Assembly: GCF_030403775.1 (NCBI RefSeq)
Contig: NZ_JAQMWQ010000011.1
Coordinates: forward strand, 1-64,000
Source of the DNA: Paenibacillus sp. BSR1-1
GTDB lineage: Bacteria > Bacillota > Bacilli > Bacillales > Cytobacillaceae
Direction: 5' to 3'
Length of the DNA: 64,000 bases
Each line of letters begins with the position of its first letter. The first letter of the stretch is position 1. The position numbers and the translations under genes are program-made. Below, one piece after another: positions 34,962 through 43,613 of the stretch. The notes below the pieces were generated by a model. It was not told the origin of the DNA. It saw only the letters and a program-made list of their open reading frames with translations, and made no database searches.

Positions 34962-34999
34962 AAAGTTGTTCATTAGACAAAAAGGAGGGTCAAATCAAA

Positions 35000-35443
35000 A
35001 TGAATAAAGCCATTATGAATTTTGTCATTTGCGCGCTGCTTGGCTTTGGTTTAGGCTACCTTGTTTTTGGGGTCATCATGGGAGACTCCGCAAAACAGCC
35101 GCAAACCGCTCAAGCTGATTCAAAGCAAACAACGACTACAACCACAGAAGCTAAAGAGGAACCCGCAAAAACTTCATCGGCAAACGCGGATACCATCCTA
35201 AATAAAAAAGGATGCCTTGGCTGTCACAGCGTGGAAGCTCTTAATCTAAAAGGCGGTGCCGTCGGACCGGATCTTTCCCAAGCCTCTGTAAATGTGGAAG
35301 GCAAGCACGGCAAGCCAATTGAAGAATTCCTTAAGGCGCCTACTTCAGCTGTTATGTCTGGCGTCATCGGTAAAAATCCATTAACAGATGACGAGCGCAA
35401 GCAGGTCCTAGATCTCCTTAAGCAAGCATCTGAAGCTAAATAA
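35000..35443 (+). CDS. nosC: Membrane-anchored cytochrome c of the nos operon
   Basis: 147 residues. N-terminal uncleaved anchor helix (about 5-28), a Thr/Lys/Ala-rich linker, then a monohaem class I cytochrome c domain with the haem motif CLGCH near residue 73 and the Met ligand probably in SAVMSG. Likely tethered electron donor to NosZ, as proposed for Bacillaceae nos operons. AAAGGAGGG ribosome site; first gene after the FNR box. Confidence 0.88.
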   Translation: MNKAIMNFVICALLGFGLGYLVFGVIMGDSAKQPQTAQADSKQTTTTTTEAKEEPAKTSSANADTILNKKGCLGCHSVEALNLKGGAVGPDLSQASVNVEGKHGKPIEEFLKAPTSAVMSGVIGKNPLTDDERKQVLDLLKQASEAK

Positions 35444-35464
35444 TCAAAAAGGTGGTGTAAGAAT

Positions 35465-37333
35465 ATGAAAAAATGGATTCCAATCGCATCGGGATTACTT
35501 GCCGGCTTTGTAGCTGCCACAATCTCGTTTGCTGATTTCTCCGCAAAGACCAATACGGAAGCGGCATCCTCCAGCAACAAAACTGATGCTGAAAAAGTTT
35601 ATATTCCGTTTGGCAAAAAAGATGATTACTATTTATTCGCCTCCGGCGGACACTCAGGACAAATGTTTATTTACGGTGTTCCATCGATGCGTCAAATTCG
35701 TACCATTCCTGTTTTCTCACCAGATTCGGCAACAGGATATGGCTTTGATGAGCATTCCAAGAAATTAATGGGTGACTATACATGGGGAGACCTTCACCAC
35801 CCAGCCTTCTCAGAAACAAACGGTGACTATGACGGTAAATTTATGTTTGCAACCGACGTTGGTAACAGCCGTGCGGCGGCCATGGATTTAAAAACCTTTA
35901 CTGTAAAGGACATTATTCAGGTTCCTAACACAAGCGGCCCGCACTGTGCGGCCTTCGTTACCGAAAATACCGAGTACATGTTCCTGCCAACTCGTTTCGC
36001 TGTACCGCTTGGCCAAAAGTACGAATCACTAGATGACTACAGCACGAAATACCGCGGTGTAATGTCTGCCGTAACGTTCGACCAAAACAAAGAAAAGCTC
36101 AATATTGCTTACCAAGTGGCACTTCCGCCATGGTCCTACGACCTTTCTGATGCTGGTAAAAAAATCTCCAAGGATTGGGCTGTACTAACAACTTATAATA
36201 CGGAAGAATCAACGACAAACCTTGAAATCAACGCGTCACAGGCAGACCGTGACTATATTGTTCTTTTTAACTGGAAAGAGCTTGAGAAAATGGTCAAGGA
36301 CGGCAAGTATGAGGATGTTAACGGCCAAAAAATGATTTTCCCTGAAAAACAAAAAGGCGGCATCTATTTAATTCCGGTTGCAAAGTCACCACACGGCGTT
36401 GACGTAACGCCAGACGGCACACGCTTCATTGCTTCCGGTAAACTGGCACCTACGATGACTGTATTCTCATTTGAAAAAGCATTTAAAGCAGTTGAAAACA
36501 AAGACTTTGCCGGCAACCGCAACGGTATTCCAATTCTTAACTACAAGTCTGTTATGGAAAGAGAAGTAAACCCAGAAAACGCGCTTGGACCGCTACATAC
36601 TCAATTTGATGACAAAGGCATGGCATATACAACGATGTTCATCTCTTCTGAGGTTGTAAAATGGGATCCAAACACTGGTAAAACTTTAGACCGTGTACCT
36701 GTACAATACTCTCCAGGTCACTCTGTAGCTGCTGAAGGCGACACCGTTTCACCGGACGGCAAGTACCTAGTTGCCCTTAACAAGATTGCGAAAGACAGCT
36801 ACTTGTCTGTTGGTCCTTCACACCCTGAGTCCATGCAGTTAATCGACATCAGCGGCAAAATGAAGGTCATCCAATCTGCTCCGGTTAACCCAGAGCCGCA
36901 CTACGCACAAATGATTAAAGCCGATAAGATCAAGACGATTAACGTTTACCCTAAGGATGAAAAGAACAAAGACGCTGTTTATAAAAAGTCTGATGCACGA
37001 ATTGTCCGCAATGGAAACAAAGTCGATGTATATGGAATCGCGATGCGCTCGAAGTTTATCTTTGATGCGAAAGCAAAACGTCCTGATGTGATTGAAGTCA
37101 ATGAGGGCGATGAAGTCACCATCCATTTGACGAATATTGATTTCGATGAAGACATCACACACGGCTTTGCCATCAACAGCTATAACTTAAACATGGAAGT
37201 ACAGCCTGGCCAGACAAACACAATGAAATTTATTGCCAAAAAAGCCGGCACCTTCCCGCTTTACTGCTCAAATTTCTGTTCAGCACTTCACCAGGAAATG
37301 ACCGGTTACTTCCTAGTAAAACCAAAGAATTAG
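35465..37333 (+). CDS. nosZ: Nitrous oxide reductase, Sec-type (clade II)
   Basis: Reduces N2O to N2 outside the membrane. 622 residues with an ordinary Sec signal (about 1-30), not a Tat signal, which marks clade II. Seven CuZ histidines can be followed: DLHHP (two), GPHCAAF, SPHGVDV, GPLHTQF, SPGHSVA and EPHYAQ. The C-terminal CuA cupredoxin domain has ITHGFAI and CSNFCSALHQEM. Follows nosC by 21 bases. A hairpin lies right after the stop. Confidence 0.96.
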   Translation: MKKWIPIASGLLAGFVAATISFADFSAKTNTEAASSSNKTDAEKVYIPFGKKDDYYLFASGGHSGQMFIYGVPSMRQIRTIPVFSPDSATGYGFDEHSKKLMGDYTWGDLHHPAFSETNGDYDGKFMFATDVGNSRAAAMDLKTFTVKDIIQVPNTSGPHCAAFVTENTEYMFLPTRFAVPLGQKYESLDDYSTKYRGVMSAVTFDQNKEKLNIAYQVALPPWSYDLSDAGKKISKDWAVLTTYNTEESTTNLEINASQADRDYIVLFNWKELEKMVKDGKYEDVNGQKMIFPEKQKGGIYLIPVAKSPHGVDVTPDGTRFIASGKLAPTMTVFSFEKAFKAVENKDFAGNRNGIPILNYKSVMEREVNPENALGPLHTQFDDKGMAYTTMFISSEVVKWDPNTGKTLDRVPVQYSPGHSVAAEGDTVSPDGKYLVALNKIAKDSYLSVGPSHPESMQLIDISGKMKVIQSAPVNPEPHYAQMIKADKIKTINVYPKDEKNKDAVYKKSDARIVRNGNKVDVYGIAMRSKFIFDAKAKRPDVIEVNEGDEVTIHLTNIDFDEDITHGFAINSYNLNMEVQPGQTNTMKFIAKKAGTFPLYCSNFCSALHQEMTGYFLVKPKN

Positions 37334-37344
37334 TCATTGGTGAT

Positions 37345-37371
37345 GGGTATCAATTAGATCAATTGGTACCC
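37345..37371 (+). other. Intercistronic hairpin nosZ / nosB
   Basis: 11-bp stem GGGTATCAATT/AATTGGTACCC (one G-U) with five-base loop and a weak downstream CCTTTTCCTT. It could stabilise nosZ mRNA or partly terminate, giving more NosZ than assembly proteins. Confidence 0.55.
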
Positions 37372-37412
37372 TCGCCTTTTCCTTAATTAACACTATATTA
37401 GGAGTGGTTAAC

Positions 37413-37982
37413 TTGATTGGCACCCGTAAAAAGTTATCAGTGGTTTCTTCCTTCATTTTAACGGTATCAGCCATTTTGATTGCAGGCTCTCTCTTTTTCC
37501 CATGGTGGAAAATGGTGTTCATTGCCCCGCAATATCCAGAGGGGCTAAATATCATTGTTTTTCCGAATAAGCTTGAGGGTCAAATTGATATCGTGAACGG
37601 ACTGAATCACTATATCGGAATGGCCAACTTCAGTGAAGCAAACTTCCCTGAGCTTCAGTACCTGCCTTATTTAATTGGAGGCTTAGCAGCTATTACTCTA
37701 TTAACAGCGCTGCTTCGGAAAAAGCCGGTTCTTTATGGATTGATTGGCGTTTTTGCCATTGGCGGCCTGATTGGCGTTCTTGATCTCCATTCCGCCTTGA
37801 AAAAGTTTGGAACAAATTTAAGCCCAGAAGCACCGATTAAAATTGATCCCTTTATCCCGCCGATTTTGGGCCACAATACGATTGCAAACTTTCATACAAC
37901 CAGCCTGTTTGGGACTGGAATGTATCTTGTGATTGCAGCGTTTCTATTATTATTAATTCCGTTATGGAAGGATCGAAAGTAA
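37413..37982 (+). CDS. nosB: Membrane protein of clade II nos operons (NosB-like)
   Basis: 189 residues from TTG 37413, with GGAG eight bases upstream; GTG 37404 overlaps it. Four membrane helices (about 12-35, 85-105, 110-130, 160-185) with an outside loop ILGHNTIANFHT. Clade II nos clusters typically have such a gene between nosZ and nosD; its role is unknown. Assigned by position and topology, not by motif. Confidence 0.7.
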   Translation: MIGTRKKLSVVSSFILTVSAILIAGSLFFPWWKMVFIAPQYPEGLNIIVFPNKLEGQIDIVNGLNHYIGMANFSEANFPELQYLPYLIGGLAAITLLTALLRKKPVLYGLIGVFAIGGLIGVLDLHSALKKFGTNLSPEAPIKIDPFIPPILGHNTIANFHTTSLFGTGMYLVIAAFLLLLIPLWKDRK

Positions 37983-37983
37983 A

Positions 37984-39324
37984 ATGAAAAAACTCACGCT
38001 CATCTCTTTAGTTTTTTCTCTCTTTTTATTCGTGAAACCTGAGAGAAATATGGCAGCCGAAAACCTTCAGGCAATGATCGACTCCATGAAAGAGGGGGCG
38101 GTATTGAGACTGGAAAATAAGACGTATGAAGGCAATATCGTCATCAACAAAAGTATGACGATTATGGGTTCTAGTAATACCGTGATCAAGGGAGACGGAA
38201 CGGGAAATGTCATTTCCATTAAAGCTCCAAAGGTGAAACTTAGCCGCCTAACCGTGACCCACAGCAGTATGGACCGCAATTCGGCTGAAGAATATGCAGG
38301 CATCAAGATCTATACAAACAATAATGTGGTGGAGGATGTCTTGATCCGCCATTCCTTTCACGGCATTTATTTAAGTCAGGCACACTATAATATCATCCGT
38401 AATAATAACATCAAAGGCATGGGCAAAGGCGAAATTGCCGCCCAGGGGAATGGACTTCACATTTATTATGCCAATGATAATCTGCTCGAACACAATACGA
38501 TCGACGGCACCCGTGACGGGATGTTCTTCGATTATGCCAACAACAATAAAAGCTATGAAAACAATATCAGCAATACCCGGTATGGCTTGCACTATATGTA
38601 TTCCGATGAGAATATTTTCAAGAAAAATACCTTTACCATGAACACCGGCGGAGCCGCCATCATGAACTCAAACCATCTTAAATTAGAAGATAATCAATTT
38701 ATCGTTAACTATGGAAATCAATCATTTGGCCTAATGCTTCTGCAGGCCAATGATAATTATATAGCGGGTAACACCTTTTACATGAACCAACGGGGCCTTT
38801 ACATTGATCAGGCAACGCGAAACACCATTAAAAACAACCATATTGTCCAGAACCAAATTGGCATTGAACTGTGGGCCAGCTCCAATGACCAGACGTTCAC
38901 GTTAAATCACATCTCTGAAAATACCATTCCTGCTGTAACCCTTGGCGGTACAGGCGAGCATAATTCCTGGAGCAAGCATGGGAAAGGCAATGATTGGGGA
39001 CGTGCGTTTCCGCTCACCGATTTAAACCAAGACGGCATCGGCGATTTTCCGGTCACCTATCGTTCCTCGTTATATCAATTAATCGAGGATCAAGAACTTA
39101 CGTATTTATTTTTAAAAAGTCCAGCAATATCGATCTATGAAAAAATCAATGCCACGCTGAAGGATGAGGATACAATGTTTAAGGATTCTCACCCGTTAAC
39201 TGCCGCAAAGGGCAAGCCGCATACGATTCTATTTTTCGTGTTAGGGGTGCTTGTGGTACTGATTTTACTAAAGGGGAGACAAAGGCTATGCATTACATTT
39301 GGAAGGAATGGAAGGAAAATATAA
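37984..39324 (+). CDS. nosD: NosD copper-site assembly protein
   Basis: 446 residues. Signal peptide, then a right-handed parallel beta-helix of the CASH/NosD type (about 45-340) with recurring N-N and asparagine ladders (RNNNIKGMG, ENNISNTRYG, IKNNHIVQNQIG). A C-terminal membrane helix (about 410-432) follows. Acts outside the membrane in CuZ maturation together with NosY and NosF. The last 37 bases overlap nosY. Confidence 0.92.
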   Translation: MKKLTLISLVFSLFLFVKPERNMAAENLQAMIDSMKEGAVLRLENKTYEGNIVINKSMTIMGSSNTVIKGDGTGNVISIKAPKVKLSRLTVTHSSMDRNSAEEYAGIKIYTNNNVVEDVLIRHSFHGIYLSQAHYNIIRNNNIKGMGKGEIAAQGNGLHIYYANDNLLEHNTIDGTRDGMFFDYANNNKSYENNISNTRYGLHYMYSDENIFKKNTFTMNTGGAAIMNSNHLKLEDNQFIVNYGNQSFGLMLLQANDNYIAGNTFYMNQRGLYIDQATRNTIKNNHIVQNQIGIELWASSNDQTFTLNHISENTIPAVTLGGTGEHNSWSKHGKGNDWGRAFPLTDLNQDGIGDFPVTYRSSLYQLIEDQELTYLFLKSPAISIYEKINATLKDEDTMFKDSHPLTAAKGKPHTILFFVLGVLVVLILLKGRQRLCITFGRNGRKI

Positions 39325-40085
39325 GGGGTAAAGGCCTGTGGCTCAGTTTAAGCATTATCGTGCTCTTAAGCATTAGTATTTTGTTCCGCTCGACCAACCT
39401 TTCATTTGATAAAGGCTTTTATATTCTATTAATCAATTTGTTCGATACGCTGATCTACTTTATCCCAATCCTTTGTTTGTTTATCGGCGCCTTTTCAATT
39501 TTTCAGGAAAAGGAACAAAAAACGCTGATTATGCTGCTGACGAAGAAGGACAATTACTCCAGCTTTTTGGCTCGAAAAAGCTTAGGGCTTTATACCGTTG
39601 TACTTGTTCCGATCCTTACTTGGTTTTTTATCTATCTATTATTATTAAAATTTAACTTTCAACTCGATATCAAAAGCTATTTGATTTTTATGATTGCTGC
39701 TATTTGCATAGCGCTGGTGTTTTTGCAAATGGGCACTGCGATTGGCAGTATTAGCCGTTCACGGATGCAAATTTTAGGGATAACCATTTTTGTCTGGTTT
39801 TACTTTTTCTTCTTGCATGATTTTATTTTGCTATCCTTTTTGCCGGATGTTCAGTATGAAAATGTCAAATTCTTCTCAGCGGTTTATTTCTTAAATCCGC
39901 TGCAGTCAGTCAGGATGTTTTTAGAAACCGGTATGGGCGTCTACTCCTTCGGCCATATGTCAAGGCTTTTGCAAGCGTTTATGTGGACGAAGCCCGTGTT
40001 CTTTTTACTCGGAAATTTGATTTTCTGGCTTACTGTTTCTTTTAGTACAGCGATTGTTTTTAACCGCAAGGAGGGCTACGAATGA
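39288..40085 (+). CDS. nosY: NosY ABC permease
   Basis: 265 residues, six membrane helices, ABC-2 type. Pairs with NosF; thought to pass a sulfur species for CuZ. ATG 39288 has GGGGAGA upstream and lies inside nosD; the four-base ATGA overlap with nosF is visible at the other end. Confidence 0.9.
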   Translation: MHYIWKEWKENIRGKGLWLSLSIIVLLSISILFRSTNLSFDKGFYILLINLFDTLIYFIPILCLFIGAFSIFQEKEQKTLIMLLTKKDNYSSFLARKSLGLYTVVLVPILTWFFIYLLLLKFNFQLDIKSYLIFMIAAICIALVFLQMGTAIGSISRSRMQILGITIFVWFYFFFLHDFILLSFLPDVQYENVKFFSAVYFLNPLQSVRMFLETGMGVYSFGHMSRLLQAFMWTKPVFFLLGNLIFWLTVSFSTAIVFNRKEGYE

Positions 40086-40759
40086 TTAGAGTGACAAATT
40101 TAAACCAATCCTTCGGGAAAAAGACGGTATTGGATTCGATTTCAATCGAAATTGAAAAAAATGAGATCTGTGCCCTTGTCGGCCGAAACGGGGCCGGTAA
40201 ATCGACATTTATTAACAGCCTGCTCGGACTGCTCCCGGTTAAACAGGGGACCATTTCGATAAACGGAATCGAAGTCACGAAAAAAAGTCAGGTATGGAAA
40301 AAGACCATTGCTTATCTTCCGGAAAAATTTATGCTGTATCCGATGCTGACGGGGCTTGAAAATATGACGTTTTTTGCGGAAGCGGTTTTTAAAAAGGGTG
40401 ACCTTGGCCGGATGGAACAGGTGTTGAAATCGGTAAGTCTTTGGGATGACCGTTATGTCCAGGTTAAGTCCTACTCAAAAGGAATGCTGCAGCGCCTTGG
40501 CTTAGCCATCACCCTCTATCAAGATGCGAGCATTCTGATTCTCGATGAACCGACAAGCGGCATCGACCCGATGGGAAGAAAGGAAATTTTGGAAGTCCTC
40601 CGGAATCTTCATGATAAGACCATCCTGCTCTCCTCGCACCATCTCGATGAAATCAAGCAGGTCTGCACACATGTTGCTTATTTAGATAATGGAAAAATGG
40701 AAAAGTATACAGTTAAAAAATTTTTACAAACTCACCAATTAGGAGGAAATGCGTCATGA
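40082..40759 (+). CDS. nosF: NosF ABC ATP-binding protein
   Basis: 225 residues. Walker A GRNGAGKST, signature YSKGMLQR (a KG variant of LSGGQ usual in NosF), Walker B ILILDEPTSGID, switch His in LSSHHLDE. Energises NosY. Overlaps genes on both sides by four bases. Confidence 0.94.
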   Translation: MIRVTNLNQSFGKKTVLDSISIEIEKNEICALVGRNGAGKSTFINSLLGLLPVKQGTISINGIEVTKKSQVWKKTIAYLPEKFMLYPMLTGLENMTFFAEAVFKKGDLGRMEQVLKSVSLWDDRYVQVKSYSKGMLQRLGLAITLYQDASILILDEPTSGIDPMGRKEILEVLRNLHDKTILLSSHHLDEIKQVCTHVAYLDNGKMEKYTVKKFLQTHQLGGNAS

Positions 40760-41658
40760 TGAAACGCCTACTATTCCCCTTGCTGCTTTTGATTGCCTTG
40801 TTGGCCGGCTGCAGCAAGGGGCCTGAATATAAAATTGAAGTGACAAAAGATCTTTATTTCCAAAAGGACACGGTGCTGCCTTTTGAAATTAAAGTAACCG
40901 AAAATAAAAAAGCGGTCAAGGGGCTGGATGTGTCAGCTCAGATATCGATGACAAATATGGACCATGGCACCTATGATGTGAAGTTAGCGGAAGGGAAAGA
41001 TGGCACTTACTCAGGCAATGTGAAGCTGCCAATGGGCGGTAAATATGAAGCAGCGTTTACGCTCAAAAATGATGGAGATAAAACGGAGAAAGTCATCAAC
41101 CTTAATGTTCACAAGCCTAAAGGCGTGGCCAAAATTAACGGTAAATGGATCACAAAGGATGACATTGCTTTTTATCAGTTTATTAATAAGCTGCAGCTGG
41201 AAATCAACCGCGAGGCGGCCAAAAAAAAATATACCGGCAAGCAGTTAGAGGAAGAACTCGCCTATCTTGATTCACAGGAAAAAATCAATGATGATAAAAA
41301 CCAATTATTAACGCAAATTATCCGCTTGCGCGCAATGGCGATGCTGGCCAATGAAAAAGGACATAGGTCAACAGATGCCGAAGTTGAACAGGCCGTTGCT
41401 AAAGCCCGCGATCAATATAATCAATTTGAGTCCTCCAAAGGTTTGATCCAAGAGTACGGCGAAGACAAGTTTTGGGCAACCGAAAAGCAGCAGTATCAAT
41501 TAATCGTTCTTTCTCAAAAGGTACAAAAGGACGTTATTGAGAAGGTTAAAAAGGAAAATCCGAATGTCGGCGAACAAGAAGTCTATTATCTTGCACAAAA
41601 GGCTTACGAAGAGCTATTAGTTTCCCAGGTGAACTCGTTAAAAATAGAAGTACTATAA
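40756..41658 (+). CDS. Two-domain lipoprotein: YtkA-like plus SurA/PrsA-like
   Basis: 300 residues. Lipobox LLAGC at residues 15-19. The first domain (about 25-125) is a small beta-sandwich of the YtkA/FixH type, with a Met/His-rich SMTNMDHGTYD that could bind copper. The second (about 128-300) is helical, starting GVAKINGKWITKDDIAFYQ, and resembles the N-terminal chaperone part of SurA/PrsA without a rotamase core. It stands where other nos operons carry the copper chaperone NosL, which is absent. A copper-delivery or NosZ-folding role is inference. Overlaps nosF; strong terminator follows. Confidence 0.75.
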   Translation: MMKRLLFPLLLLIALLAGCSKGPEYKIEVTKDLYFQKDTVLPFEIKVTENKKAVKGLDVSAQISMTNMDHGTYDVKLAEGKDGTYSGNVKLPMGGKYEAAFTLKNDGDKTEKVINLNVHKPKGVAKINGKWITKDDIAFYQFINKLQLEINREAAKKKYTGKQLEEELAYLDSQEKINDDKNQLLTQIIRLRAMAMLANEKGHRSTDAEVEQAVAKARDQYNQFESSKGLIQEYGEDKFWATEKQQYQLIVLSQKVQKDVIEKVKKENPNVGEQEVYYLAQKAYEELLVSQVNSLKIEVL

Positions 41659-41660
41659 AA

Positions 41661-41690
41661 GCACCGCGGTTCATCGCGGTGCCTTTCCTT
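41661..41690. terminator. Bidirectional terminator, nos operon / HAD gene
   Basis: Perfect stem GCACCGCG/CGCGGTGC, six-base loop. Confidence 0.85.
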
Positions 41691-41691
41691 T

Positions 41692-42546
41692 CTAAAGTAC
41701 TTCCAAAATTGCCTTTGCCACTCCGCTTTCTTCATTGGTGTCTGTCACGTGGTCACAAAGTGACTTTATGTAGTAGCTGGCATTGCCCATTGCGACCGCT
41801 CTTCCTACGCGTTCGAACATCGAAACATCATTCAAATTATCACCCATCGCCATTGTCTCAGATAAATCTATCCCGTTTGTTTTCACAAACGACTCCAGCG
41901 CAATTCCTTTTTGGGCATTTTTATGGGTAATTTCAATGTTTTCATGACCAGATGAGGAAATCTCCAATTCTTCAATTGCAACAAGGGCATTGTTAGCCGC
42001 TTCAAGTCTGTCTGCATCAAAAGAGAACGCCAGTAATTTATAAATCTGGTGATTTTCATCTGCAAAAATCATCTGGTAATCCTCCACTTCATGAACTAGG
42101 CCATTTCGTACCCGTGCCCCTGCCTTATAAACAATCTCCTCCCGATTCAAATCCGGATTCGCGCTCATCACAATATCAACGAGAATAGAAACTGCTTTTT
42201 CCGAATCAAGCGAGAACGTACCTTGGTTTGTGTAGACTTCAAAATAAATATCATGCTCCGTTAGCGTGGCTGCTGCTTTCCTTGCCAATTCCTTGCTAAT
42301 TGGGTTTGCAGAAATAATCTCGCCATCTTTCGAGCGTACCTCCGCCCCGTTCACACAAATAATCGGGCATTTTAGGTCCGACTCAGCCAACACGAAGGTT
42401 GCCTCCTGATATGACCTTCCTGTCGCGACGACAAACTCGATACCCTGCTCTTGCGCTTTTAAAATGGCCGCTTTATTTTCCGGTGTGATTTGTTGAATAC
42501 TGTTTAATAAGGTTCCATCCATGTCTGATGCAATACACTTAATCAT
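41692..42546 (-). CDS. Cof-type HAD hydrolase
   Basis: 284-residue sugar-phosphatase-like HAD protein. Motif I DMDGTLLN, motif II ATGRS, the Lys motif in KNAQKGIAL and motif IV GDNLNDVSMF. Cof cap subfamily (IIB). Substrates of such proteins are usually broad: sugar phosphates, PLP, FMN. AGGAG ribosome site. Single gene. Confidence 0.92.
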   Translation of the reverse strand: MIKCIASDMDGTLLNSIQQITPENKAAILKAQEQGIEFVVATGRSYQEATFVLAESDLKCPIICVNGAEVRSKDGEIISANPISKELARKAAATLTEHDIYFEVYTNQGTFSLDSEKAVSILVDIVMSANPDLNREEIVYKAGARVRNGLVHEVEDYQMIFADENHQIYKLLAFSFDADRLEAANNALVAIEELEISSSGHENIEITHKNAQKGIALESFVKTNGIDLSETMAMGDNLNDVSMFERVGRAVAMGNASYYIKSLCDHVTDTNEESGVAKAILEVL

Positions 42547-42615
42547 GTTGTCCAGCTCCTATTTTTTGATAAAGACATTCTAACATGATTGGCTGGCAAT
42601 TTTCCTCCAGAAGGC

Positions 42616-43278
42616 TTAACCGACATACTTGCTTCCTTCGCGTACACTTAAGGGTGCTAACCGGTGACCTTCGATAAACGCCTTTACCGATGCGGGATTT
42701 GACTTGGAATATTCCCGTAACGCCCAGCCGATTGCCTTTTGGATAAAAAATTCTTTGCTGTCAGCATTGAGCCCAATGTACTGATAAAGCAGTTCTTCAT
42801 TCGTTTTCTCTTTATATTTTAATTGAAAAAGGATTGCCGCCCTGCGAAGCCACATATAATTGTGTTCTGCCCAGCTATTTAGCGTTTCCTCGACGACTTC
42901 AGGGTGTTTCTGAGTGATTTTCCCGACCGCTTTTGGGGCGATCGCATCCACGGTATCCCACCATGATTTCGTCATAATCAGCCGCTTCATGAATTCCAAA
43001 TCATGTTTTTCCAGCTTATTAAGCGATTTTTCTATATAAGTAAGGGCTGTATATTGATATTCCCTTTCACGCTTGTCCCAAAGCTCGCTGACAAAATCTC
43101 GATTAAATGATTCTTTTAGAATCCCGCTCTCTTTGAAAAATTGCTTTTCAAGCTCTTTACGCAAGGGAGACTTAATTCCTAGGAAGGGAAAATGACCCTT
43201 CATATAGCTTTCCATCGGCCCGGCATTTGTTTCATTACGGTTTTTTTCGAAAAGATTGGTTAATAAATCTAGTTGCAA
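42616..43278 (-). CDS. AlkD-like DNA alkylation repair protein
   Basis: 220 residues of ALK/HEAT-like helical repeats; members excise N3- and N7-alkylated purines without base flipping. Motifs SWWDTVDAIAPKAVG and YMWLRRAAILFQL. The TTG at 43278 has GAGAGGAG seven bases upstream, giving a family-like start MQLDLLTNLFEKNRN; the upstream ATG overlaps that site. Confidence 0.9.
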   Translation of the reverse strand: MQLDLLTNLFEKNRNETNAGPMESYMKGHFPFLGIKSPLRKELEKQFFKESGILKESFNRDFVSELWDKREREYQYTALTYIEKSLNKLEKHDLEFMKRLIMTKSWWDTVDAIAPKAVGKITQKHPEVVEETLNSWAEHNYMWLRRAAILFQLKYKEKTNEELLYQYIGLNADSKEFFIQKAIGWALREYSKSNPASVKAFIEGHRLAPLSVREGSKYVG

Positions 43279-43352
43279 ATAATCACTCCTCTCCATTATG
43301 AATTATTCTCTTTTTAACTTTTTTTCCCTTTCTATTTATTTCGATACCTTCC

Positions 43353-43381
43353 GCATAAACGAATTTACCAATGCCAAACTA
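43353..43381 (+). promoter_or_regulatory. Sigma-G/F-type promoter
   Basis: GCATA, 17 bases, CAAACTA (consensus CATACTA) just before the small spore-protein gene; fits a forespore promoter. Confidence 0.5.
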
Positions 43382-43409
43382 AAAGTGGATAAGGAAGGAG
43401 GTCAAAGCA

Positions 43410-43565
43410 TTGACAAAGAAATTTAATAAAGGCAGCGGCAACCAAAATTCACCGCAGGCAGGACAGGCAGAGGCGGAGTTTGCCAATGAATTTGTGAGCG
43501 GCGATAACAGTAAAGGGAACAAGCGTAATAAAGGCCAGCAAAGCAAAACTAATCCACATGCTTAA
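43410..43565 (+). CDS. Small SspE-like (gamma-type) spore protein
   Basis: 51 residues from TTG 43410 with AAGGAGG at eight bases. The sequence begins MTKKFNKGSGNQNSPQ and carries EAEFANEFVSGDNS, then a Lys/Asn/Gln-rich tail. It is extremely hydrophilic, with no Cys or Trp. AEFANEF resembles the TEFASET core of gamma-type small acid-soluble spore proteins, and the forespore-type promoter agrees. It is shorter than SspE, with one core instead of two. Identity as SASP is inference; the gene itself looks sound, with its own terminator. Confidence 0.65.
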   Translation: MTKKFNKGSGNQNSPQAGQAEAEFANEFVSGDNSKGNKRNKGQQSKTNPHA

Positions 43566-43573
43566 ATCTAGTG

Positions 43574-43609
43574 AAAAATCGGCTTTCTCCATTGAAAGCC
43601 GATTTTTTT
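43574..43609. terminator. Bidirectional terminator
   Basis: 14-bp stem AAAAATCGGCTTTC/GAAAGCCGATTTTT with six-base loop. Confidence 0.9.
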
Positions 43610-43613
43610 GAAA

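Larger units (their letters stand above)
34601..34999. other. Divergent control region crp/fnr gene - nos operon
   Basis: Holds, left to right: the inverted-ended repeat 34637-34766, a weaker FNR-like box 34824-34839, two copies of CACARAACGTTCAA (34836-34849 and 34890-34903), the perfect FNR box and the nos promoter. Confidence 0.7.
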
